64,000 nucleotides of DNA from Vicia villosa (Eukaryota > Streptophyta > Magnoliopsida > Fabales > Fabaceae). The stretch spans positions 112,947,466-113,011,465 of the forward strand of contig NC_081185.1 in NCBI RefSeq assembly GCF_029867415.1, given 5' to 3'. The position numbers and the translations under genes are program-made. The notes under the pieces were generated by a model. That model was not told the origin of the DNA. It saw nothing but the letters and a program-made list of their open reading frames with translations, and searched no databases. This document shows, in pieces, positions 10,814 through 23,200 of the stretch (positions are counted from its first letter, which is position 1; the number at the start of each line of letters is the position of its first letter).

Positions 10814-10956
10814 CTAAGTTGAAAACCCGAAAGGGCGGCTTAGGCAAAAAAGAGCGTCTCGGTGGATTGAAAACCCGAAAGGGCGGTCCAGGCAAAAATT
10901 AGAGACATAAACAGAATAAAATACCCGGTGGACTGAAAACCCGAAAGGGCGGTCCA
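10814..10956 (+). repeat. Three tandem RNA hairpins with GAAA tetraloop and covarying outer stem
   Basis: Immediately after pol, the motif gaaaaCCCGAAAGGGcgg occurs three times (10814-10843, 10863-10890, 10929-10956). Each has an inner CCC/GGG stem capped by GAAA (GNRA type). The outer arms differ between copies yet still pair: CTAAG with CTTAG in copy 1, TGGA with TCCA in copy 2, TGGAC with GTCCA in copy 3. Compensatory changes support a real RNA structure in the genomic transcript. Confidence 0.7.
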
Positions 10957-11584
10957 GGCAAAAGTTAGGGATTCATGGCAAGTAACTACATCAGACAAGA
11001 CTTGATCATCAGCAGTCATCTGTTTATCATGAAGAAGTTCGACACTTTTCAACGAAAGCCTTTGCTCAGGAATTCCCAGTTGAGAGAGAGGATGGGGTCA
11101 TTACATTTCAATGCACCTTTTCCACAAAATTACCACTTTCCAAACTTTGTAATAATCTATGGGGTCTTGCCTTTTGCAGACTACCATTCCATTAAAAAAG
11201 TTTGAGCCTTTATCTTTTTTATTGGCAATCTTATTTCTTTCATATCTCTCAAAGTGTCATTTATTGTTGATAGTAATTTTTGAAACAAAGAGAAAATTGA
11301 TCTCAACAAAATCCTTTTGAAAATTATAAAAGAATTTTTACTTTGATTCATGAGTGCATTACAAGAAATGGATATGTTGATGTATTCATATGCAGAAGAA
11401 CGTATTACACTCAATACACCTTTGGCCTGGTTCGAGTTCGGTTTAGAACTCAACTACGGTGTTCTCTCAGCTTCAATGTTCCCTAGTGTTGGGTAGCATA
11501 TAGTCTGAAACCATCGAAAGATTACTAGCAGTGTCTGCTTTGGTGTTCAGCTTGGGACATGCTTGATTATGTCATCTTCGTACA

Positions 11585-12232
11585 CCATCTCTTTCTACCT
11601 TCAGTGGAACGTTGGTAGTTCACCTTCAGTGGAACGTTGGTGTATTTTGTTATCTTCATCGTCAGTGGTACGTCGATGTATTTCTCTTCAATACCTTCAG
11701 TGGAACGTTGGTAGTTCACCTTCAGTGGAACGTTGGTGTATTTTGTTATCTTCATCGTCAGTGGTACGTCGATGTATTTCTCTTCAATACCTTCAGTGGA
11801 ACGTTGGTAGTTCACCTTCAGTGGAACGTTGGTGTATTTTGTTATCTTCATCGTCAGTGGTACGTCGATGTATATCTCTTTCTACCTCCAGTGGGACGTT
11901 GGTAGTTCACCTTCAGTGGAACGTTGGTGTATTTTGTTATCTTCATCGTCAGTGGTACGTCGATGTATTTCTATTCATATCATCAGTGGTACGGTGGTAT
12001 ATCTCTCTTCATATCATCAGTGGTACGGTGGTATATTTCTTCTTCATGCCTTCAGTGGAACGTGGGTATGTGTTATCGTCAGTGGTACGGCGGTACATCT
12101 CTTCATATCATCAGTGGTACGGTGGTATATTTCTTCTTCATGCCTTCAGTGGAACGTGGGTATGTGTTATCGTCAGTGGTACGGCGGTACATCTCTTCAA
12201 TCATCAGTGGTACGATGGTGTGATTTCTGTTA
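11585..12232 (+). repeat. Tandem-repeat array built on a CAGTGGWACG core
   Basis: Higher-order units of 96 bp start with ccttcagtgg at 11598, 11694 and 11790, with a further copy from 11885 that is one base shorter. From about 11960 the array continues as shorter degenerate units of tcagtggtacggtggtatat. All share the sub-motif cagtgg(a/t)acg. It lies in the 3' untranslated region of the Ogre-like element. Several frames stay open through it only because the unit has few stops. Confidence 0.88.
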
Positions 12233-12254
12233 ACGGAAGATTGGTATTCTAATT

Positions 12255-12470
12255 CAGGATGCATACTTTCTCATCCCCAGTGAAAGAGGATGCTATAACC
12301 TCTCTGACGTGAAGTGTTTTCCCCAGAGAAGTTTCTTTTCCCACCAAAGTTCCGTCTCTCCAACAAAGTCTTGCCTTCCCCAGTGGAACTTCTAAGACGT
12401 TTGTTTCCCCAGCGGAGTTATAGCAAGACATTTGTTTTCCCCAGTGGATCACTTGTTACTCCCCCAGTGT
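12255..12470 (+). repeat. Degenerate CCCCAGTGGA-motif region
   Basis: About eight loosely spaced variants of ccccagtgga (for example at 12275, 12322, 12378, 12406, 12438 and 12462) follow the tandem array and look like decayed relatives of its core. This is 3' untranslated sequence of the retroelement. Confidence 0.5.
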
Positions 12471-12607
12471 TGTCATGCTTTATTATCATCACATGCATTC
12501 ATTAACATTGCATTGCATCTTAGGCTCAAAAATTGTGTTTTATATATTTAAGTCTCTTCGATTTTTGTCAAAACGAAGATTTCCAATCATCGTATCTCCA
12601 AATCGAA

Positions 12608-12627
12608 GAAACTTAAATAGGGGCATC
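12608..12627 (+). promoter_or_regulatory. Polypurine-tract region before 3' LTR
   Basis: The purine-rich run aaacttaaataggggcatc directly precedes the TGTCATACCCC LTR start at 12628, the expected place for plus-strand priming. The exact primer boundary cannot be fixed from sequence alone. Confidence 0.6.
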
Positions 12628-15600
12628 TGTCATACCCCAATTTTTGACCCTAAGATCATACATCAATTGCATTCAATCATCAATCAAGAGCACCATTGTG
12701 AAGCCTTATCTTTGATACTGTGATTATCTCTGAGGGGAATTATCGAGCATTTATAGCTTTTTTATTTGTTTATACTAACCAAAAAATCAAAAATATATGT
12801 TTTGTTTCTTTTGTTTATATTTTACAGGTGAAAGATCGGGCAAAAATCAAAATAGTGCAAGAAAACAATTTTTGAAAATTTGAAGGTGGAAATCGATTTA
12901 CCCCTGTGGGAAATCTATTTCCTGTGCGCAAAATTCAAAAAAATATAAGAGGGAAGCTTGACATCATTTTGGCACCTTTTTATTTGATCATTTTATCAAT
13001 TTTCCACCTCATCAAAATTAACTCATTCATTAAACCCTCTTTAACTCCATTTTACCACTTTTTACCATTTAATTGCCACTTTAATTACCAATTAAACACA
13101 AGTTAATCACCAAACACAAAAAGACCAATTTGCCACTACTCTTGCTCCAACTCTATAAATAGAGCCCTCTACTCTCTCATTTCTCAAGCTTGGAGAGCCA
13201 AAAAATTGCTTGCAAATTCATTTCTCACCCTTTCCAAAACCCTCACCCAAAGTTCATTTTCATAAGATTAGTAAGGTTCACATTGAATCTTGCTAATTTT
13301 GAACTAAGCCTCCTACATTTCACTCTTTTCTTTGGTTGTTCATCTCCATACTTGAAGGATCTACACTTTGTGCTTGTTCTTGAAGCTACTTCAACACTTT
13401 AATTCAAGAATTGGTAAATTCCTCAATTCTAAGATGTAGATCTTTGTTGCTTGTGTTCAATGCATCTTTGATGCTATATTAGTGCTATTTGATGGTGATT
13501 TGATGGAAAATTCGTGCTCCTATGGATATGTGATCATAAGGTGTTTGTATGTTTGCCTAAATCAAGTTTCAAAGTTCATAATGCTGTTTTTTTGAAAACT
13601 GTGCGGAGGAAATCGATTTCCTACAGAGGGAAATCGATTTCCACTCTGTTTTTTGCGCCAGAACTGAACTCTGCATTCAGGAAATCGATTTCCTACAGAG
13701 GTAAATCGATTTCCAGTAAGGCAGAATGTGTTTTTTGCCTTTTTTATGCTTGTTTTGGCTTCCTACTTCCTCCATTTCATTAATATCATTGGATCTAGGA
13801 TGTTGATAGGTTTGAAATGACCTAATCCATAATATTAGATGAATGATATTAATGATAGTGTGAGTTGATTATCTTTTGTGAATTTTATTCTTCTTCCTCC
13901 ATTTCATTAATATCATTGGATCTAGGATGTTGATAGGTTTGAAATGACCTAATCCATAATATTAGATGAATGATATTAATGATAGTGTGAGTTGATTATC
14001 TTTTGTGAATTTTATTCTTCTTCCTCCATTTCATTAATATCATTGGATCTAGGATGTTGATAGGTTTGAAAGAACCAAATCCATAATATTAGATGAATGA
14101 TATTAATGATAGTGTGAGTTGATTATCTTTATGCATTTTATCTTCTCCTTCTCCTTTTTTTCTTTTGATCGATGAAAGTCTTAATACTTTGAGAATTCTT
14201 ATGGATTCTTAGTAAAGACTAGATCGTTACCTATTTTATTTTCGTGCGGTATTGCTTTCGGAAGGCGATCTACATATCGTTCTTCTCGCATGCATTAGCA
14301 CATAAAGTTTTGACCGGCCTCGTTGTAGGGTGATTTCTACATAAATCACTTGGCGATCTGCTTAACATAGCGCAATATTTCGTGTCTCGAATAAAAAAGA
14401 TCAAATATGGAAGAGAATTGTATGCGGTTGATTTAAGACTTGTGGAGGTTTTTATCGTGTAGTCGCTATGATTCTATCAAGCTTCTGATAAACCCCATTG
14501 AATTTAAATCCGAGTACATCATTCACTCACCATAGATCTTCCTACTAACTTTGATAACATACTTGACAAGTTTCAAGATGGTTATCTTTAACACTTAACA
14601 ACTAACTTTAATTTCCGCACCTTTACTATACCGCTCTTTATACTACCGCTCTTTATATTTCTCGCTTTATCGCTTTACTTTATCATTTCATCATATTTAC
14701 TTTCCGTCATTTTCTCTTTGTCCACTTGGACATATGTTTATGCTTCTGTTATTTTTCTTTTGTCCACTTGGACCATACTTTATTTTTTTCGCTAAAACAC
14801 TAATAAATAACCAAAATCTAAAAAATACATAAGGCTCTCTTTGGACTATCGGTTACTATCCCTAGCATTTTGGAGATTCGGACTTATGGACCTAGTACCT
14901 CTGGACTCATTCTATTACTATCCTGTGATTGTTCTGTCTGTCTGGCATTGTTCTGTTGTATGTTTATGTGTGCAGGTATTTCCTTGAAAGCCCTTGATGG
15001 TTAATTCCAAGGCATTGATATAAGGATTTTACCCGAAAACAGCCGTTACTCTGCCCAATTTTCGTCAGAATCTTAATATGCTTAATGAAAAATGGTGCTA
15101 AGACAATAAGTTCATCTGGATCCCCAAGTGTTAATGTGTTGGTATTGATAAATCCAAAGGATGGGAAAACTACCTTGGCTCTTAATGTCAAGTGTTGGCT
15201 TCTTATTTGGTTAGACCGTTTCTTTCCTTAGCTTTTATTTTATGCATTAGGTTAGCCTCTTCATCTCCTCCCATTCTTAAATTTTCAAAATCTTCTCCCT
15301 TTTTCCAAAATATTCTTATGTTTGCAATCTTTTCAAAACTTTTTTTTCTTAAAAATATCTTTCGCCCTTAGTGGCTTTTCTTCAAAAGTTTAGACACCGT
15401 TAATTGTCGAAACGAGTGGTTATACCCCACGATTTTGAAATTGATTGATAATAACGAGATCTTTTCCGCGTGAGAGAGCTAGTGGCATACTCGTTGATTT
15501 TATCCGAGTTGGAGCCCTTCTTTCATTTGCGATGCAAAGAACTTGTTTGTTCTCATGCTCAAGATCAATGGCTGAGTATTTCTCTCTAACGACAACAAAG

Positions 15601-15994
15601 TGTTTATTCGTTTTAAAAAAACTTTTTTCCCAAAAGTGGAACTACATTAGCTCTGACTTCTCCATTGCACCGAGGAGGTATGTAGGCCCAAAGCTTAACG
15701 CTTTGCCGAGCTTATTTTAAAAATAAAACAAACCGTTTTTTAGCACACACACAACACAGATTTTCAAAAAGGTTCCCGTGGAGTACCACGGATATGAGGG
15801 GTGCTTTAAACCTTCCCCTTGTATAATCAACACCCGAACCTGAGTTCTCTTCCTTGTTTTAAAAAAAAATAAAACTTTGGGTTTTACGTTCTTTTCCCTT
15901 TTCCTTTGAAAAAATAAAGCGCGGTGGCGATTTCAAAACGGAATATTGATTCGAGTCAATCCCATGGCTTCGATATCAGATTTTCCCCGCTACA
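12628..15994 (+). repeat. Complete 3' LTR of the Ogre-like element (3367 bp)
   Basis: It starts TGTCATACCCC and ends CGCTACA (TG...CA). Bases from 13192 onward match 1-2803 almost perfectly. It contains U3 with a TATA box at 13154, palindromes at 13608-13714 and the 127-bp triplicate from 13766. The sequence after 15994 (gtgatggatag) is flanking DNA. Confidence 0.93.
13154..13161 (+). promoter_or_regulatory. TATA box of the Ogre-like LTR promoter
   Basis: TATAAATA followed by a pyrimidine-rich initiator-like stretch (ctctactctctcatttctc). A start about 30 bp downstream falls near 13185-13192, matching where the 5' copy begins in this window. Confidence 0.7.
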
Positions 15995-16044
15995 GTGATG
16001 GATAGATGGTATAAATTTTTTTACACTAACAGTGCATACCAATT

Positions 16045-16163
16045 AATATTATAATAATAATAATAATAATTATTATTATTATTATTATAATAATAATAAT
16101 TATTATTATAATAATTATTATTATTATTATAATAATAATAATTATTATTATAATAATAATGTC
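16045..16163. repeat. Alternating (AAT)n/(ATT)n microsatellite
   Basis: Blocks of AAT repeats alternate with blocks of ATT repeats several times, so the tract is self-complementary and can fold into long AT hairpins. It lies about 50 bp beyond the Ogre 3' LTR, in flanking DNA. Confidence 0.9.
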
Positions 16164-16355
16164 ACGTAATCGGATTGAGTCATCAAATTCATAGTATTCA
16201 AAATTCAAATTCAAAAACCGAACTAATCACTTTTCGGTTATATGGATTAGGTCGATTTTTACCTGTATTTATATATATTAGAATAAATAATTTATTAATT
16301 TAGTTTAATTTGGTTTCACATATTCTCGGGATCACCCACAACCATGACTATTCTC

Positions 16356-16764
16356 AGGGCCTGTTTATTTTGACTTTTTTTAAAAATAATTTTTATAGTG
16401 TTACATAATTTTGTGTAAATAAATTTTACAAAAAAACTTTTTATAAAAGCTTCAAATGAAAATTTTGTTTGAATAGTTATTCTTAAAATATGATTTTAGG
16501 TATTTATCTATTTATGAAAAAAATAATTTCAAAAAAATTACTTAATTTTGAAGCTATTTCAAATAGATTTTCATAAAAATCATTTTTGAAATACAACTTT
16601 TTAAAAAAATTACAATTTTGACTAAATTTTGGTCTTCAATAATGTATATTTATGTTTATGATGTCAAAATTAGTGTTTCATTTTAAGAAAAACAAAAATA
16701 AAAAAGTTGTAATATTTTCAAAAATATAAGAAAAAGTTTTTTAAATCTGAAACAAACATACCCT
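16356..16764. mobile_element. Possible hAT-type MITE
   Basis: The left end agggcctgtttattt and the right end, read in reverse complement (agggtatgtttgttt), match at 12 of 15 positions, as in GGGCCTGTTT-type hAT MITEs. The interior is AT-rich without coding potential. I could not find a convincing 8-bp target duplication, so the assignment is tentative. Confidence 0.35.
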
Positions 16765-17437
16765 AAATCACAAATTACAAACATTGGATATTTGATTTTC
16801 TAGACAATGATGTTAAACCGTGTCATTTCATTCACCAAACTATAATTCAATCTCAATAAGTATAAATAATCGTGTGGTTTACTTAAACACAAAGCATGTG
16901 AGGGTCCAAACCAAATCCCACTCCCAACTCTTACATAATAGTGGTATATATATCTCTACCAAGAAAACAAAAGGAGACATGATTTCCAATTTTCCATGAT
17001 CTAGGAGACACTTAGTATGGGCAAGAGCAAGATGATGTTCTGATTTTGAAACATGGCCTACATTGTGAAATGTCATTTTGTAATGGATTCAACACTGTTT
17101 GACCATATTGAAAAAAAAAGAAAGATATAGGTAAAGGGGGATTAACCTTGCCATTACACTCAACAAGAGGGACCAATTTGTAAACAGTGTTGGGCAAACG
17201 ACAAGGAAATCTAAAAGCAGAAGAAAAATATGGACCATTTGTGATGCGAACATCACCACTATACGACGCGGTTTCCTTTACGTATTTATCTTTTTGTTAT
17301 CACATGGCTCTTTTTATATATAACAAAAATCACATGGTTTTTTTGAGAAATAATATTTTGACATAAAAATTGACATTATATTAGATATTTAACTTTATTC
17401 AAATATATTGTAGTATTATTTAGACTTTGTTTAAAAT
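16765..17437. other. Intergenic, no recognisable feature
   Basis: AT-rich unique-looking sequence. Only short open frames without family resemblance are present. Confidence 0.5.
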
Positions 17438-17453
17438 TTGGGAGAAAAATAAT

Positions 17454-17557
17454 CAATCGTTAGTTGGTTCAGTGATGATTGACGTTTGATTTGGTAAAGA
17501 GAACCACGGTTCAATCTTCCAAATCAGACTAAATTGGTTTTGATAAACAAAAAAAAA
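17454..17557 (+). mobile_element. tRNA-derived SINE with 16-bp target-site duplication
   Basis: It carries a box-A-like tagttggttcagtgatgat at 17460 and a box-B-like ggttcaatctt near 17508, in the arrangement of Fabaceae SINEs, and ends in an A-rich tail. It is flanked by the perfect direct repeat ttgggagaaaaataat at 17438-17453 and 17558-17573, the signature of LINE-mediated insertion. Confidence 0.8.
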
Positions 17558-17573
17558 TTGGGAGAAAAATAAT

Positions 17574-18550
17574 AATTTTTTTTGAGAAGTAGAAGAATAG
17601 AGTGAAAGAATTATAGGATTTGGGTGAAGAGAATTTTAGAGTTTAATTGTATTTAAAATATTAAAATTTTATAATTTGAAAAAACTCAAAATTTATATTG
17701 GATGAGAGGTTTGAAAACTTTTATAGGACTTAGTTAAATTTTTTAATCATAATTTATGTTGTAATATTTTGAAAATTTTAAATATATTAATAATAAATAT
17801 TTATTTATCTTCTATATAAAATTACACTTTAACAAATTATTAATTTTTTCAAATCTCATTTTTCTAAAATTCTCTATCCTCCTCTTTTCTGAACACACAA
17901 ACAGAGCGTTGAGAACAAAAATTAAATTAGAAGGATGAAAAACTAATCAGTTATGAATAGAATGTCTTAACTAACTTAACTTGTTTTCCATAGATAATTG
18001 AATAAAAAAATCAATTAAAAACAACTTAATATTAGGAAGAATATATAATACAAAAAATCTCCATCATATGATATTGGTGGGTTAGGAAGGTATCAACTTG
18101 ATGTAAAAGAAAGTACCTTAAATGGGTGCACCATAATTCAATAATTATAGTTTAATTACAATTTGAGGTTTGGTTTGAATGGCAGGTTTTGGCATTGCCA
18201 AACCATGTTGAGACACTAATGACCCAACGGTAGGCAGCAACACCATATTACATGGCCATGGTGGTTTCCCTATAACTTTTTTCAACAGTGTCATTCCTAC
18301 ATATAGTAACTTGAAAATGAACTGAGAAATACTATATAAGTGAGACATAACTGTCAATGATATGACGATATTTGCTTCAAATAGCAAGTTATATATTGAG
18401 TAATGATATATAGATTTGACACAAAAATGGAACACTTGATATTTTCACCGTATAAATTTGGTAGATAGTATCAATTTTTGTTTTATCAATTATATTATTA
18501 ATCATTTTTACTACTCTTCTAAGTGATCAAATGATCCGATAAAACCGACC
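17574..18550. other. Intergenic, no recognisable feature
   Basis: AT-rich sequence with no convincing coding or repeat structure. An open frame on the minus strand near 18145-18435 has no family resemblance. Confidence 0.5.
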
Positions 18551-18559
18551 TAACATTAA

Positions 18560-19824
18560 AGATCTAATTCAGAATATCCTCCTTTAGGATTAATTAATAG
18601 GTGGACTCTTGCGAGAAAGACGTACACCGGAGTCGAGTCATGAGCGATTTTAGTCAATTAGGACGGCTTCCCACAATTCATGTCACGCTAACTAGGAATA
18701 GTTACCGTCAACCATATATATCTCATTTGCGCCCCATAATAGGTATGATTTTATTCACTCTTACAAAGTTGCACCCTTCTTACCTCATTAACGTGGACTT
18801 TCGAGTGCTAACATTCCAAACACATTCCACTCTACCGTATCAGAGATTTATGTTACCGTTTTGGAAAGCTCATAATCAACATGTTACCAATCTTATGTTC
18901 TCTGCTGGAATAGTGACGCCATTTGTGGGAATCGTTTTTTTGGTACTCATAAATTTCCATGTTGAGTCAGAACCCTTATGTTGCATTGTTGTAAACGCTC
19001 TTGTCAGTGGATCAAATCCCTGTTAATTTTCTCAACAGATAATGGCAAGCAACTCCCAAATAAAATTGATCTCATGACTGAAGTCGTGTTGTTGATCCTA
19101 GCTCCAACTTAAGAAGCTCCTCCTTCTACCCTTGGAGGAGGCGATCAGGTTGTAGTAACCTCTCCGATTATTTCTTCTCTTTGGGCTCCACAATTCCTCC
19201 ACCGATCAGCCAAGGTACTTTCCATGTCATGTCTTCCTTCCAACTTTTTCAATAGTTACTCCAAGACCAAACTTCTAAACAACCTCAATTGCAAATGCAA
19301 ACACATGAATTAGAAATGTTTTAAAGGCTTAAACAACGCCATGGAACATTAGGAACTGAGCGAGTGAACTCATCACAAGCATTTACAATTTGGCGCAGTA
19401 ACAAAACACACACTTTCTGAACGAGATATTTTAGCAAGGAAGGGAAAATCAACAAATAACTCAGTCCCAAGCCCCCACACAATAAAAAGAATTATAGCGC
19501 AATAACTGTGTACCTACACCTAGAGCGGTTAGCGACGCTGCTGAATGTTTCTAGATTGTTAGAACACTGTCGTTCTTGAGCCCACCACTCTTCTCCTTGC
19601 GGGTCATAATGGGATGGAGATGGTAGTCACACACCTTCTGAGGACAATCGTGATAAGAGATCTACCGTGCACAATTCTCATTAAATATATGGGCAAAATG
19701 CTAAGGATCAAGATGCCTTTCACCGACAGAGGAACCCATTTTTAAAGCAATTTTTTACTATAGGATTCCCAAGTCTCTTGAGAAACCATTAAATTTGGAC
19801 AACTATGATAAAACTGGTGATATG
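18560..19824 (+). mobile_element. Decayed LTR-retrotransposon remnant (U5, primer region, broken gag start)
   Basis: The part up to about 18910 resembles the U5 end of a legume LTR (cggagtcgagtcatgagc...). At 18914 gacgccatttgtgggaatcg resembles the common ggcgccgt.tgtggga primer-binding junction. Around 19041 an ATGGCAAGCAAC start is followed by multiple stops. A 141-codon open frame across 18601-19026 looks incidental to the LTR. No RT or integrase is visible. Confidence 0.4.
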
Positions 19825-20267
19825 TGTAACACCCTATTTTCCTAATTTATTCATTTAATTGAATTTACATACTGATTAATTATTTAAATCAAATTGTTAT
19901 ATGCATTTGATTGACATTTGGATGATACATATGTTTATGTGATGGTTAGGGTGGTGAGATATAGCTTATTTGTTCAACTAGATAATTAGAATATTTTAAC
20001 TAATTGAAAAATAAGAGGTTTATTATATTTTAGTGAATTTAGTAGAAAATTAGATTTATTAATTAAAATAAAAGAAATTAGTAGTAGAGGAAATAGGGAT
20101 AATGTGGTGATTGAAAAAATAAGTTGGGGGTAGTATGAGAATAACCTAAATGAGAGTATTAGATTTTTTTTAAATTAAAAGAGGTAAGAAGTGGGAGAGT
20201 TTACATTACGTATCTTGGAAATTGGGCTAGAGAGGCAAAAGTGCTTTGGAGAAAGAAGAATATCTAT

Positions 20268-23200
20268 TAGGGGTGGACATCGGTTCGGGCCCAAAACCTC
20301 AATCCGGCCCAACCCTCGAATGTCATATATAGGCCCAATTTCGACCAATTCAGCAATGGGTTTTTTCGAGTTCGGATTAAATCGGACTCGGGTAACAGTC
20401 TTGGTTAATTTCGGACTTCATTTGTAATTGGGCCTATATAAAATTCAGTCCAAATAAAAATTCAATAGATTTATTTTTAAAGTTAGTAGTTGGGCCACCC
20501 AAATTTTAAGCCCAATTACAACTCAATATAAATTTTATTTTAATTTTAGAAATGGAAAATTAATTAAATTTTAAGATTAATTTTAGAAATGGAAAATTAA
20601 TTAAATTAAGAAAAAATATATTCATTATTTCGATAAAAAATACTGCTAATTATTTGTCCAAAGGTTATTTTGAACCATTTTAGATAAACATAATAGGAAT
20701 AAATTGTCCATCCCACAGGCAGTGTATATTGTAATAAAAAATAATTTTATTACAATTTATAACAACAATTTTATTACAATTTATTGTCCAACTGATTCAT
20801 GCAACTTGCCAGCAATACCTATCATAAAAAATTTAAACAAAGGATAATAATTAACAAAAGATAGATCAATACTGAATAAAATTCAAAAGTTAACTAAAAT
20901 TTAAACAAAGGATAATAATTAACAAAAGATAGATCAATACTGAATAAAATTCAAAAGTTAACTAAAATTGTAGATAACTAAACAAAACTGTGGGATAGTA
21001 AAAATGATTTCGACCAAAAACAATTAATTCTATCATAAATTATAAATTAATAGAGTAAATAATCAATATTAATGATAAAATTCAAAAGTTATAAAAAACA
21101 AATTAATAATAACAATAATTATAATTCTATTAATGGTTTGGTAAAAAAACACAATTCTATTGATGATAAATTAATATTAAATAAATGATAATATTTGATT
21201 TGACTCTCAAACATTAAAATTCATTAATTCTCATAAATCATTCACTAACACACGAACAACATTTTGCGACATATAAAACCAACAATGTTAATTTCACAAA
21301 ATATTACCATGAATAAACTCTAAATCCAAATGAAGAAATAAAATATTTTATAAGTCGTTAAAATAAGAAGAAAAATATTATGGAAAGTTTATATTTACCT
21401 GAATCACACAATCAGGGAAATTGCTTATGATGATTTCCTTAGCTTGAGACATGATTCTTTGATGTAGTAGTATAAGATCCATTAGATCCATAATCACATG
21501 ATTTCCTTACTTATATTTACCTGAACAACACAATTAGGGAAACAAATTATTAGGAAAGTACTATAAGGTCCATAAAAATAAACAACCAGTAGAAACCATT
21601 CATACATTCTATGAACATGATAATAAACAAAGAATCATAAACACTTACAGTGGAATAATGTTGGTCTGAAATATACCTACCACTATTTTAAAAATAAAAT
21701 GCTCAAAGATAATCAACTTTTAGTCCTATTTGCAGCCAGAAAAGTATTATCAGGTAATAAAAAACAAATTGTTCTACATATTATATTTTCAACTGCAAAA
21801 ACAAGAGAAAATCAAAAAAATTAAAACAAATCTCTTTAGCTTTCTGCAACAACCAACCAAAAAAGTTCTCAAACTTTAATGGATATATAAAACTAAATGA
21901 GGATGAAACATAGTAAAAAGAAATATAAGAGATAGTTTACAATGATTTTGCTCATTCACAACTCCATTCTCACAGATCCATACTTTTGATTGTTCCTAAG
22001 CCCTTCATTTAGAAAAACATATGATGAAGTTAGGGAAAGAAACTCAATATAATAAAAAAACATAATTTACAACTCCGGTTACCAATCTTGTAATAGATAC
22101 AAGCCTTCCAATCAGAGCCAACTCTCCATGAACAAAGAAGCAAGTTTCAAATCTCCAACAAACTCACAGTTTCTCACTTGCATCTATATTTAGCCACCAT
22201 GGTCACCTATAATCAAGTCAAGTTGAGTCAACCACAACAAACATCTAAAAAAACATTAACTAAATCAAATACAAGCATGAATTAAAACAAAATAAAGAAC
22301 TTGTTTCTATCTAAAAGTAGTATCAAGAATGTTCAAAGATATAATAAACTCAACTGTCACACTCCTTTATAATCCTCTAGCCCTGTTTCACAATCAAACA
22401 CAACAACTCCATTAAGAACTTCCACAAAGGAAAAACTAAAAATAGTATTAAACCTTTGAATAACAGTAACTCAACCATCTTGCTCAGTTATAATCCTCTA
22501 GTCCTGTTTCACAAACACAATAAATCCATTAAGAACCTCCAAAAGTCAGATAATACACCAAAATATAAATAAAATCACAAATCATTTCTAGCCGTATACC
22601 AAAATTACATAAAGCATAAATCTTCCACAGAACAAATGACCAAATCGTAAAATTATTTCAAAATAAAACTCTAAAATTGAACAAATAAATAAAGCATTAA
22701 ACTTTTTTTAAGTTTTCAAAAGATAACCATGTACTAAGACATGAAAATCAAACAATAATAGAAAGTGAAAAAAAACTAGACTAGTAGGGGAAAAAACCAT
22801 TATCAGAGAGGAATGAAGGGTTTTCAGTTAGGAAATATTACCTTTTGATTTTCATTGTGATATTTTTTCAAGAATTTAGAGTTAGGGTTTGGGTTTCAAA
22901 ACTAAGTGATAAGTAAGTGTGAAAGTGGAAAAGATTGTGAGCGTAAGGGACGATGGTGGTGGTGAGGGAAAGGATAAAAGAGGAATTTGGTGGTTGTAGA
23001 AACGATAAAGGATGAAGGTGGTGGTGTATTACCCATTGATGAATAGTGAAAGAGAGACTGAGAGGGGTGGAAGGGCGCTGTTTGTGATATGAAAAATGAA
23101 AACAAGTAGAATATATATGCCTGCAAACTCAAACCCTAATCATATATAATAATAATAGAAATAAATTAAAAATACGTAATTAGATCGGTTCGGTTCGGGT

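Larger units (their letters stand above)
1..15994 (+). mobile_element. Ogre-like Ty3/gypsy LTR retrotransposon (5' end cut by window)
   Basis: The sequence from base 1 recurs at 13192 with a constant offset of 13191, defining two LTRs. The complete 3' LTR is 12628-15994, so about 564 bp of the 5' LTR lie outside the window and the whole element would be about 16.6 kb. Order seen: 5' LTR, primer-binding site, ORF1, Gag, intron, RT-RNaseH-integrase, repeat-rich 3' region, 3' LTR. An extra ORF1 before gag and an intron before RT are hallmarks of the Ogre group of Tat-lineage elements in legumes (established knowledge). Comparing the LTRs by eye I found no net indel and one substitution (2679 C versus 15870 T), so insertion is very recent. 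No protease domain is seen and integrase has an in-frame stop, so the copy is probably not autonomous. The 5' target-site copy is outside the window; the 3' flank starts gtgat. Confidence 0.93.

Noticed and set aside
11598..12000. CRISPR-like alternation of repeated and variable segments
   Set aside because: This is a eukaryotic retroelement satellite: the units are tandem without unique spacers and there are no cas genes.
11563..12252. Open frames of up to 229 codons with repeated peptide motifs on the plus strand
   Set aside because: They follow the nucleotide tandem array, which lacks stops in several frames at once. No domain is recognisable and they lie in the 3' untranslated part of the retroelement.
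16026..16214. Poly-isoleucine open frame on the minus strand
   Set aside because: Translation of the AAT/ATT microsatellite.
18601..19026. 141-codon open frame as a possible host gene
   Set aside because: Its sequence context looks like the U5/primer end of an old LTR element and the protein has no recognisable features.
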